Source: an uncultured Mucilaginibacter sp. (GTDB lineage Bacteria; Bacteroidota; Bacteroidia; Sphingobacteriales; Sphingobacteriaceae). Taken from it: DNA of 22,565 nt. The first letter of the stretch is position 1, and each line of letters opens with the position of its first letter. A program made the translations under genes and the position numbers. Shown here in pieces: positions 9,847 through 17,781 of the stretch. The DNA lies in NCBI RefSeq assembly GCF_946479965.1, contig NZ_CAMLHX010000065.1, positions 1 through 22,565 on the forward strand. The letters are read 5' to 3'. The notes under the pieces are model-generated. The model did no database searches, had not been told where the DNA came from, and saw only the letters and a program-made list of their open reading frames with translations.

Positions 9847-10785
9847 ATGTTTTCAGTACTTGTACCAGCTTATAAATCCAAATACCTTGCACAGGCTATA
9901 GAAAGTATCTTAAATCAAACTTTCGAAGATTTTGAGCTAATTATAGTTAATGACAAGTCCCCGGAAGATATACAAAGTATTGTAAAAACATTCGCAGATC
10001 CTCGTATCAGGTATTTTGAAAATGATCAGAATTTGGGAGGAACCGACGTTGTAGGCAACTGGAACAATTGCTTATCCCACGCCACGCAGCCCTTTGGAAT
10101 ATTGTTTTCAGATGATGACGTTTTAGAGCCGGCGTTTTTGGCTGAAATTAAAGGCTTGATAGACAGATATCCACAAGCAAACATTTTTTGCAGCAGGGTC
10201 GCTATTATTGATTCAGAAAGCAATCTTTTGCGCCTCACGCCATCTGCTCCAGAACGCCTCACAACGCTCGATTTTATTTGGCATAGAGTTTACGGCTTCC
10301 GCGAAATATTTGCCCAGAATTACGTTTTTAAAACTGCAGCGATAAGGGAAATAGGCGGATTTATAGATTTTCCGCTGGCTTGGGGGACCGATGACGCCAC
10401 GTGGTTCACCTTGTCAAAAACGCACGACTTGATATCAACTACTAAGGTGTTGTGTAATTGGCGATGGTCGGAGCTTAACATATCCAACGTTGGCAATATT
10501 GAAAAACGCATTGATGCTGTGATCAAATTTTATAATTGGTTGGAGCAGGATGTTAAAGCTTATACCCCCAAAGATGATTTAGAACAGCACCTTAAAGAGG
10601 CTATCATCAAGAGGTTACCTCAAAGGAAGCTTGATAGTATTAAATATCTTATCGATTCTTTACTAAAAAATAATAATGCACAGAAAGCATTGAAAATTTT
10701 CAATCAGATAGCAAGCCGCTACAATGATATCAACTACAAACTATTAGCAGTGGCGGTGGCAAAAAAATTTTTAAAAAAGACATGA
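9847..10785 (+). CDS. GT2-family glycosyltransferase
   Basis: A 312-residue, probably cytoplasmic glycosyltransferase of family 2 (GT-A fold), which transfers a sugar from a nucleotide donor to the growing lipid-linked repeat. The N-terminus FSVLVPAYKSKYLAQAIES is typical, followed by IIVNDKS (Asp36) for nucleotide binding and the metal-binding DDD at residues 89-91. WGTDDATW (Asp182/Asp183) is the likely catalytic or acceptor-site acidic pair. There are no transmembrane helices. The C-terminal third (about 220-312) is helical and basic and may contact membrane or acceptor. The start 15 bases after the autokinase stop has no clear Shine-Dalgarno sequence. Donor and linkage cannot be read from the sequence. 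Confidence 0.88.
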   Translation: MFSVLVPAYKSKYLAQAIESILNQTFEDFELIIVNDKSPEDIQSIVKTFADPRIRYFENDQNLGGTDVVGNWNNCLSHATQPFGILFSDDDVLEPAFLAEIKGLIDRYPQANIFCSRVAIIDSESNLLRLTPSAPERLTTLDFIWHRVYGFREIFAQNYVFKTAAIREIGGFIDFPLAWGTDDATWFTLSKTHDLISTTKVLCNWRWSELNISNVGNIEKRIDAVIKFYNWLEQDVKAYTPKDDLEQHLKEAIIKRLPQRKLDSIKYLIDSLLKNNNAQKALKIFNQIASRYNDINYKLLAVAVAKKFLKKT

Positions 10786-10795
10786 TTAAAGGTTC

Positions 10796-12025
10796 ATGAA
10801 GAAAGTACTAGTCCTTACTCCGTACGGTGTTAACAGCAAGATCAGACATGCCGGTGGTAAAACTTCCACATATTACTTTACCAGTTTAGCAAATAATAGT
10901 GCAATTGAATTAACCTTTTTTGTGCTGTATGTAAGAAGCAAGGATTACGACAATTTTAAACTTGAATTTGCGAGATCAGGGGATATATCATTATCGCCCG
11001 AAAGAAACTTTTTTGGTAAGCTAAGTAATTACTTTTTTTATAAACTGTTGGCGAAGTGGCTTAGACCCTTATTGTTTGAGTACCATCATACCAACGGCCA
11101 AAAAACGCTTGACCTGGGAAAGGCGCTTGGTAAAGCTGCTAAAAATAATTACGCTCCTGATGTAGTTATTTGTGATTTTGGAGATTTTTTATTGCAGGTT
11201 CATAATGCAAAAGAAGTGTTTCCTGATGCAAAGTATGTAGCCTTTGCCCATGACTATAATTACAAGCATAAAAGGCGCTTATACGCTGATCGCCCTTTCT
11301 CAAAAATATTACTCGATAGGTTTTTTAAAAAAGAGAAGTCAAGTTTGCAAGCTTTTGATTTAGTGTTACCTCACTCGTCTGCAGATGCTTCAGCCATAAT
11401 AGAAGAGTGTGAAATTGACGTGAGTAAGGTAAAATCAATTGTTCCGTATTTTGATGACTACTATAAAATAGCCGGACGTAAATGTTCATCTACCCACAAT
11501 AATACACTAGTTTATTACGGGGCAATGGAAAGACCACAAAATTATGAAGCCGTACAGTGGTTTCTAGATAACGTATGGCAAGACGTTTTAAAGCTTTACC
11601 CACTTTTGCAATTTGTAGTAATTGGTTCAGGTTTGTCGGATAAGAACAAACAACTGTTTTTGGGATACAAGCAAGTTGAAGTGGTTGGATTTGTACAGGA
11701 TCCGTCAACTTATTTTGTTAATGCCTTATGCACTGCTGTGCCACTGCAAGTGGGGTCTGGTATTAAAGTAAAAGTATTGGAGGCCATGTCAATAGGCTTA
11801 CCGGTTTTAACAAACGAGATTGGTATCGAGGGGATTGAAGCCGAGCACGGAACGGATTTTCTTTTTTGTAAAACTCCGCAGGATTACCTGTCTGCTATTT
11901 CAAGGTTATACACAGACTTAACTTTTCGGGAAAACGTAATTAACTCATCCCTTGAATTTATAAACGGTAACTTCAATAAGGAGAGATCTGTAGAGATATT
12001 TAACAGCTATATAGAGAACTTATAG
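10796..12025 (+). CDS. GT4-family glycosyltransferase
   Basis: A 409-residue GT-B glycosyltransferase. The N-terminal Rossmann domain opens with KKVLVLTPYG and a glycine-rich HAGGKTS loop. The C-terminal nucleotide-sugar-binding domain (from about residue 235) contains LVYYGAMERPQNYEAVQWF and FVVIGSG. It also carries the hallmark retaining-transferase loop VGSGIKVKVLEAMSIGLPV (319-337, Glu329), followed by GIEGIEA. This C-terminal pattern is that of the Glyco_trans_1_4 subgroup common in Bacteroidota polysaccharide loci. The gene starts ten bases after the previous stop, with TAAAGG upstream as a modest ribosome binding site. The product is cytoplasmic or peripheral at the membrane. The sugar specificity is unknown; a heptose donor from the downstream genes is one possibility. 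Confidence 0.88.
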   Translation: MKKVLVLTPYGVNSKIRHAGGKTSTYYFTSLANNSAIELTFFVLYVRSKDYDNFKLEFARSGDISLSPERNFFGKLSNYFFYKLLAKWLRPLLFEYHHTNGQKTLDLGKALGKAAKNNYAPDVVICDFGDFLLQVHNAKEVFPDAKYVAFAHDYNYKHKRRLYADRPFSKILLDRFFKKEKSSLQAFDLVLPHSSADASAIIEECEIDVSKVKSIVPYFDDYYKIAGRKCSSTHNNTLVYYGAMERPQNYEAVQWFLDNVWQDVLKLYPLLQFVVIGSGLSDKNKQLFLGYKQVEVVGFVQDPSTYFVNALCTAVPLQVGSGIKVKVLEAMSIGLPVLTNEIGIEGIEAEHGTDFLFCKTPQDYLSAISRLYTDLTFRENVINSSLEFINGNFNKERSVEIFNSYIENL

Positions 12026-12032
12026 TAACTCC

Positions 12033-13301
12033 ATGACTAATTTTGAAAGATATAAGCAGCTAAAAAGCCAGATTGCCATTGTTTATAACAGTATTGATTT
12101 TAGCAAAGCCTTATCTTTCGAGTGCTCACAAATTGCTTTTAATAAGCAGTCCATCGCCGCTATAAAGTTCACTGATCTTTTTAAGTTTTGTTACGCAAGT
12201 CGTGATGTGACTAAACTGGTTAATGCATTTAAGGAACACGCCACTGTTTTAACAACTGTTTACACGCGTAAAGACTACGAAGAGTTGATTGAAAAAAGTT
12301 TCTTTAATGTGAAGGACTTTGTTAGGGTTACCATTGACGATTTGCCTTACAAAAGCAGGTTCTCTTTCAGTTTGTCTAAATATCTGTTAGCTACAAAACT
12401 GTTTTTTCAATTTAGCGGATTAAATTTATCGCTTAAAGAGAGAGTCTATTTAGCTACGCGATTTATATATCAGGCTAACTTTATTGATTTTTTAGATACA
12501 TCATTTGAAGGCGTTGACGTACATAGAAACAAGTACATAGCATTTAACAGTGCATTTGATATAGAAACCGTGTTAACGCTTTTTTTGAATAAAAAAGGGG
12601 TTGATACTTATCATTTTTCTCATGGATTGAGTTATATCACCTTTAAGTATAATGTACCAATTGATATTTTAAACACTTACAATATAAGCGCTAAAAAGGT
12701 TTTAGTTTGGGGCCAGTCAAGTAAAATTGAACTTCTGTCAAAAACCGCTTTTTTACCTGGAGATATTTTTATAGCAGGTAACCCAAAGTATGCTGATAGA
12801 AAGATAGATGTTAAAAAAACCTTTTCCAGTTGCATCATATTCTTAGGGCGCTCAATTTATGATTCAGGGAATATTGAACTTTTAAAACTCGTTGCCTTAA
12901 TAAAGAATAGATATGATATCAATTTTACAGTTAAAGCGCATCCAGCTTCGCAGCAGAGTTTATTTCTACCAATTTTAAATCAGCATGGGATTAACCTTTT
13001 GTCAAATCAGGAAACGATAAACAGTATCCTTGCTTCTAATGAGTATGATTTCGCTGTAAGCTACAATACCAATGCATATTTTGAAGCACTGTATAATAAT
13101 TTAATCTGTTTTAGGTACGGTGTGGGAGAAAACGAGGGCTTTGATTGTTTAGATGATGTGTTTACTGATGAGGAGTCCTTTAATTCAATTATAATAAAGT
13201 ATAGAAATATGGACGATGAAAAAATCAACAAGGCCGTTACTGATTTACTGGTAACAAACGTGGGAATGGGTTTAAACAGGTATAGTGATATATTGAAATA
13301 A
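12033..13301 (+). CDS. Unclassified GT-B-like surface polysaccharide protein, putative glycosyltransferase
   Basis: A 422-residue soluble protein that I do not recognise as a named family. The C-terminal half has the signposts of GT-B transferases acting on surface polymers (CDP-glycerol glycerophosphotransferase-like, polysialyltransferase-like or capsule transferase-like groups). These are HG at 197-198 in YHFSHGLSY, WG at 226-227, AGNPKY at 248-253, KAHP at 301-304, and SYNTNAYFEALYNN at 343-356, where an acidic residue often binds the nucleotide ribose. The N-terminal 190 residues have no recognisable motif. Its position between two glycosyltransferases and the flippase, with a start seven bases after the previous stop and a one-base overlap with wzx, argues for a role in repeat-unit synthesis. 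The transferase call is inference from motif order; whether it moves a sugar or a phospho-alditol cannot be told. Confidence 0.5.
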   Translation: MTNFERYKQLKSQIAIVYNSIDFSKALSFECSQIAFNKQSIAAIKFTDLFKFCYASRDVTKLVNAFKEHATVLTTVYTRKDYEELIEKSFFNVKDFVRVTIDDLPYKSRFSFSLSKYLLATKLFFQFSGLNLSLKERVYLATRFIYQANFIDFLDTSFEGVDVHRNKYIAFNSAFDIETVLTLFLNKKGVDTYHFSHGLSYITFKYNVPIDILNTYNISAKKVLVWGQSSKIELLSKTAFLPGDIFIAGNPKYADRKIDVKKTFSSCIIFLGRSIYDSGNIELLKLVALIKNRYDINFTVKAHPASQQSLFLPILNQHGINLLSNQETINSILASNEYDFAVSYNTNAYFEALYNNLICFRYGVGENEGFDCLDDVFTDEESFNSIIIKYRNMDDEKINKAVTDLLVTNVGMGLNRYSDILK

Positions 13302-14821
13302 TGAGCGGCTCAAAAAAGATTTTTGGCGGAATAATTTGGACAACTTTAGGAAGTGTTGTTAATGCGCTTTATGGCTTCTTCTCGGTACCGTTGCTACTGG
13401 TGCATTTTGGCAAAGAGCAGTATGGTTTAATTGGATTGGCTATGTCTGTTAATGTTTATTTGAGATTAATGGATATGGGCTTTTCTTCCGGCAATGTTAA
13501 GTACTTTTCAATGTGGCTAGCCCAGAAAGACTATGTAAATCTTAGTAAGTTGTTCCAGTCGAGCTTATCTTTTTATGGTGTTGTTGGTATAGTAAACGCG
13601 CTTATACTTTTTATTGTTACATGCTTTTCGCAATCTATATTTTCCATTTCTGCCGAGCAGGCGCTTATATTGAATAACATGTTTTATGTGCTCATGATAA
13701 GTGCTTTTTTTGGGTGGATAGCGGCGTTGCTCGACCAGTTTTTAAGAGCTAACGAGATTATAGGTTGGGAGCAGCGCCTTTTAATTGTTGCTAAGATTTT
13801 GCAAATACTTGCATTGATAGCCACATTACAATACAATTTGAACATACTTACATTTTTCTCACTGTCTACTCTTTCTGCATTGATCGTACTTCCATTTTCA
13901 ATTTGGAAAATAACAACATTATCATACAAAGTATCGATATGGCCAAGGTATCATCATAAGGTTTTCATGCAGGTTCTGCCGTATTGCATGAGCGTTTTCT
14001 CATTCGGCATATTTCAATTCTCGGCTGTTTATTTGAGGCCCGTAATATTGGGCATTCGTTCAGGTATGGATGCGGTAGCCAACTACAGGGTGCTTGACGG
14101 TGTTGTAAGCCTGGTAATGATTGCTGGTATGAGCTTTGTAGGTGTTATTTTGCCTTATGCCGCCAAGGCAAAGGCACTTAAGGATAAAGAACAGGAGCGT
14201 AAGATAGCTTATGATGCGACCAAATACATCACTATTTTTTTAGCGGTAATAGTATTTGGCTTTGTGTTGATTTCCAAAGATCTGCTGTATTTATATGTAG
14301 GCAAAAACTTTGAGCACCTTTACATATGGCTAAACGTGTGGATAATCACAATATTGGGTTCACATAATTCTGCATTATCGAGTTTGGTATTGGCAGGTAA
14401 CCGGCTTAGGCCAATAGTATACATGTCTGCTACATCAACAATTGTTTCGCTGTTAATAGCGTGTATATTGGCACCACACTATAATGTAGGCAGTGTTGTA
14501 ATAGGTTACTTTTTGTATGTTGTAATGCAAATAAGTTTTTATTACTTCTATTATTACCCACATGTAATGCAACTCAATTCATTTACACTATTCAAGAAAA
14601 GCTTCTTTTATCCAGCTTTTTCAATTGGGGTGGTTATGCTTTTTATCTATGTTGGTAAAGAAATATTACTTATTCAAAATAAGGTTTTAAACATCCTGAT
14701 TAGCGGCTCAGCTTATGTAATTTTGGTTTTGCCGGTGATTTACTTTCTGTTGCTTAACCAAACAGATAAGGAGTTTTTGACAAGGATCATTTTTAAGAAA
14801 CAACCTGCTAATATAAGTTAA
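13301..14821 (+). CDS. wzx: Wzx-type polysaccharide repeat-unit flippase
   Basis: A polytopic inner-membrane protein of 506 residues of the polysaccharide transporter (MOP/PST) superfamily. It moves the undecaprenyl-pyrophosphate-linked repeat from the cytoplasmic to the periplasmic face. The N-terminus GGIIWTTLGSVVNALYGFF followed by PLLLVHFGKEQYGLIGLA and LRLMDMGFSSG is the typical first two helices. About 12 to 14 hydrophobic segments follow to the C-terminus. The short basic tail and the length match the family. The ATG overlaps the stop of the preceding gene by one base (TAATG), which suggests translational coupling. The polymerase gene begins two bases after the stop. Confidence 0.88.
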   Translation: MSGSKKIFGGIIWTTLGSVVNALYGFFSVPLLLVHFGKEQYGLIGLAMSVNVYLRLMDMGFSSGNVKYFSMWLAQKDYVNLSKLFQSSLSFYGVVGIVNALILFIVTCFSQSIFSISAEQALILNNMFYVLMISAFFGWIAALLDQFLRANEIIGWEQRLLIVAKILQILALIATLQYNLNILTFFSLSTLSALIVLPFSIWKITTLSYKVSIWPRYHHKVFMQVLPYCMSVFSFGIFQFSAVYLRPVILGIRSGMDAVANYRVLDGVVSLVMIAGMSFVGVILPYAAKAKALKDKEQERKIAYDATKYITIFLAVIVFGFVLISKDLLYLYVGKNFEHLYIWLNVWIITILGSHNSALSSLVLAGNRLRPIVYMSATSTIVSLLIACILAPHYNVGSVVIGYFLYVVMQISFYYFYYYPHVMQLNSFTLFKKSFFYPAFSIGVVMLFIYVGKEILLIQNKVLNILISGSAYVILVLPVIYFLLLNQTDKEFLTRIIFKKQPANIS

Positions 14822-14822
14822 G

Positions 14823-16163
14823 ATGGACATTTTGCTCATGGTATTGTGCGCGGTAGCGGTTTTAAAGTTTTTTGCAGGTAAGAGCGAAGAAAAAATTATT
14901 CTAATCATAATACTAGCATGTTTGATACCTCCGGGTGTAATATTGTTAGGCAAGCAGCTTTTTTGGCTTCTGGTTTATTTGTTAATGTTCTCAACCATTA
15001 TTAAAACTAATGCGTCGAAAGTGATAGGTGGTTTTCCATTACTTAAGCCATTTATATTTTACAGTGTTTGTATGATTATTATAGGCTTAAGTGACGAGCG
15101 GATGAGTTTTGTGGAAAAATTTACAAAACCCCTCAACTTCATTGTAATAAACGCTCTTATGTGTATAACAACATATGCCTGTTTATCCGCTAAATCAAAC
15201 TATTTAAAAATCTATAAAACCTTATTGATCTTCATGTCTGCGGCTTGTTTATACGCTCTTTTCAACATGGTTACAAAAAGCAATCCGTATAATACCGACA
15301 TTTCGCAAAAATATCGTTTAACAGACTTTGCTTTTAATTACATGCACTCAGATGATGGACGATTTAGAATCAGTTCATTTATGTATCACCCCTTCTACTT
15401 TGCAATATTTTCATATTTTATGATATTGTTTGGCCTTTTCTTTTATACTGAAAAAAATGCAATAAAATTTAATAGAACGGTTTTACTGGCACTTCTCATA
15501 TTATTTTGTCTCGTATTAGTTTTTACAGATTCGCGCACGGTGCAAATTTTATTTGTTGGAAGTGTAGTTATTTATTTATTTGTTTTGACGAGCAACTTAA
15601 AAAGGTCAATCACAGCGACGCTTATTGCCCCTGTTGTAATAGCTCTTGTAATGCAAATTCCTGCGGTGTCTGGTTACGTTGACAAATTATCAGACATATT
15701 TTTAACCGGTGGCGAGAAAGTGGAAGGTAGTAACGTTAATATGAGAGCCGAGCAACTAGCTGTTTCAACTGTGTATTTTATAAAAAGCCCCATAGTTGGC
15801 AATGGGTTTGATTATATCACAGAAACAATCGGGTATGCATCAGACAAAAATAAAAGCAGAAGCGATGAAGCCGCATATGGCTTTGAGAGCTATTTTTACA
15901 CAATCATTATTGAACAAGGCATTTTAGGCGTGCTGGCACATATTGTGCTTTTCTACGCTTTGATAAAATATCATATTAAAAATGCCTACTCCACTAATGG
16001 GCGTTTGCGAAACTTTATATTTATAAATCTTCTTATTATCGTTGGTTATATTGTTTTTATCATGGCAACGGGAACGCTTAACACCATGCCTCTTTTTTTT
16101 ACATTAGTTGGAATTTCAATAAGTTTGCAAGAGAAAGAGTTGTTCAATAAAAAAACCATATAA
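14823..16163 (+). CDS. wzy: Wzy-type O-antigen/exopolysaccharide polymerase (O-antigen ligase family)
   Basis: A 446-residue integral membrane protein with about ten to eleven hydrophobic helices and a large periplasmic loop near residues 280-360. This is the architecture of Wzy polymerases and WaaL ligases. The central segment with FTDSRTVQILFVGS and the later SYFYTIIIEQGILGVLAHIV are the most family-like parts. It is expected to join flipped repeats into the polymer on the periplasmic side. Sequence conservation in this family is always low, so the call rests on topology plus its place directly after wzx. A later ATG at codon 6 (MVLCAVAVL) is an alternative start. The stop lies only five bases from the convergent stop of the minus-strand Asp-box gene, leaving no room for a terminator. 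Confidence 0.8.
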   Translation: MDILLMVLCAVAVLKFFAGKSEEKIILIIILACLIPPGVILLGKQLFWLLVYLLMFSTIIKTNASKVIGGFPLLKPFIFYSVCMIIIGLSDERMSFVEKFTKPLNFIVINALMCITTYACLSAKSNYLKIYKTLLIFMSAACLYALFNMVTKSNPYNTDISQKYRLTDFAFNYMHSDDGRFRISSFMYHPFYFAIFSYFMILFGLFFYTEKNAIKFNRTVLLALLILFCLVLVFTDSRTVQILFVGSVVIYLFVLTSNLKRSITATLIAPVVIALVMQIPAVSGYVDKLSDIFLTGGEKVEGSNVNMRAEQLAVSTVYFIKSPIVGNGFDYITETIGYASDKNKSRSDEAAYGFESYFYTIIIEQGILGVLAHIVLFYALIKYHIKNAYSTNGRLRNFIFINLLIIVGYIVFIMATGTLNTMPLFFTLVGISISLQEKELFNKKTI

Positions 16164-16168
16164 AGTAT

Positions 16169-17404
16169 CTATTTAAATTTACTTATTGTTATTAGCGGTA
16201 CTGCTGTTTTTGGGCTATTAATTATATTGGCCTCTGTTATCTTAGCAAACATTATTTGCCCATAAGGTGAACGTCCATAATCAAATATGATGTAGATATT
16301 GCCATTTACATCTTGTGACACATCTGGATAAGAATTGCCATATCTTTTATCAATTACCAGGGAGTATGGCCAGGTTTTTCCATTATCTTTCGAAATAAAA
16401 GCCGTTATGTTTTCTCTTAAGGTACTGCTATTAACTACTAAAAGTAAGTTACCTGAACGAAGTTTTCCAAAGTAGGCTCTGCTCTCAGGAGTAGGGCCAA
16501 TGTCAGTGAATTTCTTTGCTTCGCTCCATGTTAAGCCTGCATCTTTGCTATCGGTCATATATAAGCCCTTAGTGGTTCTCATCGCACATAAAAAATTATG
16601 GTCGTCAATATTTACAATCATATGTTCATCATAGCTCCTAACAGAGTTGTCTAAATTTACTTTTGAAAAAAGGCTGAGCGGCCCCAGATAGCTTCCATCG
16701 TGAGTTGCTTTATATAAGAATGGTCCGTTTATCTCAGAAGGCGTTCCTATGGAAGTAGCTGTAGTAACCATATTGGGGCCTGACATGGGGAACAGCATCG
16801 TCGAACTATCTTGCCCTACAAAGGTTGGTTTGCATACCATCAGCCCCGGAAACATAATAGATGGTTTGGATATAACAAGTTGATTTTTTGAATTTCTTTT
16901 GATCATAATTTGCCAAACCTTTAATGATGCACCGTTAATTATATAGCCTTCTGAAACACTCCAGGATAAATGAAGCGTGCCATATTTGTCTTTCCATAAT
17001 GCCTGGTCAAAAAAGCGAAGGTTTTCGTTGTCTGGAGCAATAACTAACTCGTCATTCTTCCAGGTTGTTCCATCATCTGAACTCGTGGATAAAACCACGT
17101 AGTTACCAAGTTGCTCGCCCTTGCTGCCCGCGTACCACGAAGCGAAAATCTCGTTTTTAGAAGTTTCAACTGAGGGCACGCCTTGCCAGCCCCTACTAGC
17201 CAACAGATATTTACTATCGGTAACGGGCGAATAAAAAAATAAAGAGTGACTAGTGGAATCTGCGTCTATTTGGGAGAAATTGTATTGCGGAAATGTCTGC
17301 GAAGATATAATTGGATTGGCCTTGATTATAGACTTTTTGCATGCGAACAATAGGTTGAAGCCCAAAATTGCGAATAACGAAAAAGCGATTTTATAAATTC
17401 TCAT
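16169..17404 (-). CDS. Sialidase-like Asp-box (BNR) lipoprotein, putative glycosidase
   Basis: A 411-residue lipoprotein with a six-bladed beta-propeller signature. The start used here is the ATG at 17402-17404; the frame is open to a TTG eight codons earlier, but the ATG places a basic MRIYK directly before the hydrophobic signal. The lipobox LFAC gives a lipidated Cys22. Three Asp-boxes are visible: SDDGTTW, SKDAGLTW and SKDNGKTW, at about residues 109-115, 286-293 and 338-345. The blade-one motif GWQGVPSVE, then FASWYAG, is that of the Bacteroidota BNR/sialidase-family proteins; it replaces the FRIP motif of classical GH33 sialidases. Asp-boxes are structural, so sialic acid cleavage is not implied. 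No sialic acid synthesis genes are seen nearby. Being anchored in the envelope beside the polymer locus, it may trim or bind the polymer. The function is inferred. Confidence 0.65.
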   Translation of the reverse strand: MRIYKIAFSLFAILGFNLLFACKKSIIKANPIISSQTFPQYNFSQIDADSTSHSLFFYSPVTDSKYLLASRGWQGVPSVETSKNEIFASWYAGSKGEQLGNYVVLSTSSDDGTTWKNDELVIAPDNENLRFFDQALWKDKYGTLHLSWSVSEGYIINGASLKVWQIMIKRNSKNQLVISKPSIMFPGLMVCKPTFVGQDSSTMLFPMSGPNMVTTATSIGTPSEINGPFLYKATHDGSYLGPLSLFSKVNLDNSVRSYDEHMIVNIDDHNFLCAMRTTKGLYMTDSKDAGLTWSEAKKFTDIGPTPESRAYFGKLRSGNLLLVVNSSTLRENITAFISKDNGKTWPYSLVIDKRYGNSYPDVSQDVNGNIYIIFDYGRSPYGQIMFAKITEANIINSPKTAVPLITISKFK

Positions 17405-17470
17405 ATAGGTTAAACATTTAGTTTTCAATTAACTACCAAAATCATTCCAATATATAAATATATAAAAATG

Positions 17471-17628
17471 CTATAATTCATCGCTGTTTAACAAATGGTG
17501 TGTAATAATTTCTACAGAATGAGGAACAGTATGAGTTAAATAGTCCCAGTAGGCTTTTAAATCTTTAGTTTTTATAATTTGGTGTTATACCTATCAATAT
17601 ACTGCCGAATAGGTTGCTTATTTAGCAT
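17471..17628 (-). pseudogene. Possible frameshifted small gene or gene remnant
   Basis: On the minus strand, an ATG at 17628 opens MLNKQPIRQYIDRYNTKL and stops at 17572. In a neighbouring frame an open stretch from 17584 down to the stop at 17471 reads HQIIKTKDLKAYWDYLTHTV, then PHSVEIITHHLLNSDEL. The two frames overlap by 13 bases in an A-rich stretch, so a single-base indel there would join them into a protein of about 50 residues. The composition looks protein-like, with Trp, Tyr, Pro and His in place of the Lys/Asn/Ile/Phe typical of chance frames in AT-rich DNA. I recognise no family. A chance open frame of 38 codons cannot be excluded. Confidence 0.25.
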
Positions 17629-17749
17629 TAGTGTGAAAACTTAATTTAATTATTTATTAAATTCTTGTTATTTTGATAATATTGGGATCGATTGTGTGTT
17701 AATTTTTTAATTTTTTTTTACTTTTATGGATAAATTTATAAAAAGTTGT

Positions 17750-17757
17750 TACCTTAG
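17750..17757 (+). promoter_or_regulatory. Candidate Bacteroidota -7 element
   Basis: TACCTTAG differs by one base from the Bacteroidota consensus TAnnTTTG and lies 24 bases before the ATG at 17782, so transcription would start a few bases upstream of the gene. A T-run (TTTT at 17722-17725) is near the expected -33 position, but TTTG is not present. The call is tentative. Confidence 0.25.
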
Positions 17758-17781
17758 AGGTAAACATACCATCATTACTAT

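Larger units (their letters stand above)
17405..17781. promoter_or_regulatory. 377-bp AT-rich intergenic region between divergent genes
   Basis: This spacer separates the minus-strand Asp-box lipoprotein from the plus-strand sugar-nucleotide operon and must contain promoters for both. The part near the plus-strand gene is extremely AT-rich, with a run of nine T at 17711-17719. The middle holds a possible broken small minus-strand reading frame (see the separate entry). I see no tRNA, riboswitch, strong hairpin or insertion sequence in it. Confidence 0.5.

Noticed and set aside
9683..9901. Plus-strand frame rich in Met-Ala-Thr-Val across the GGYTAY repeat
   Set aside because: It is the out-of-frame translation of the Gly-Tyr repeat and overlaps both the autokinase end and the start of the next glycosyltransferase; the low-complexity composition is a by-product of the repeat.
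17405..17428. N-terminal extension of the Asp-box lipoprotein to a TTG
   Set aside because: The in-frame ATG at 17404 places a normal basic n-region directly before the lipoprotein signal; the extra eight residues add nothing recognisable.
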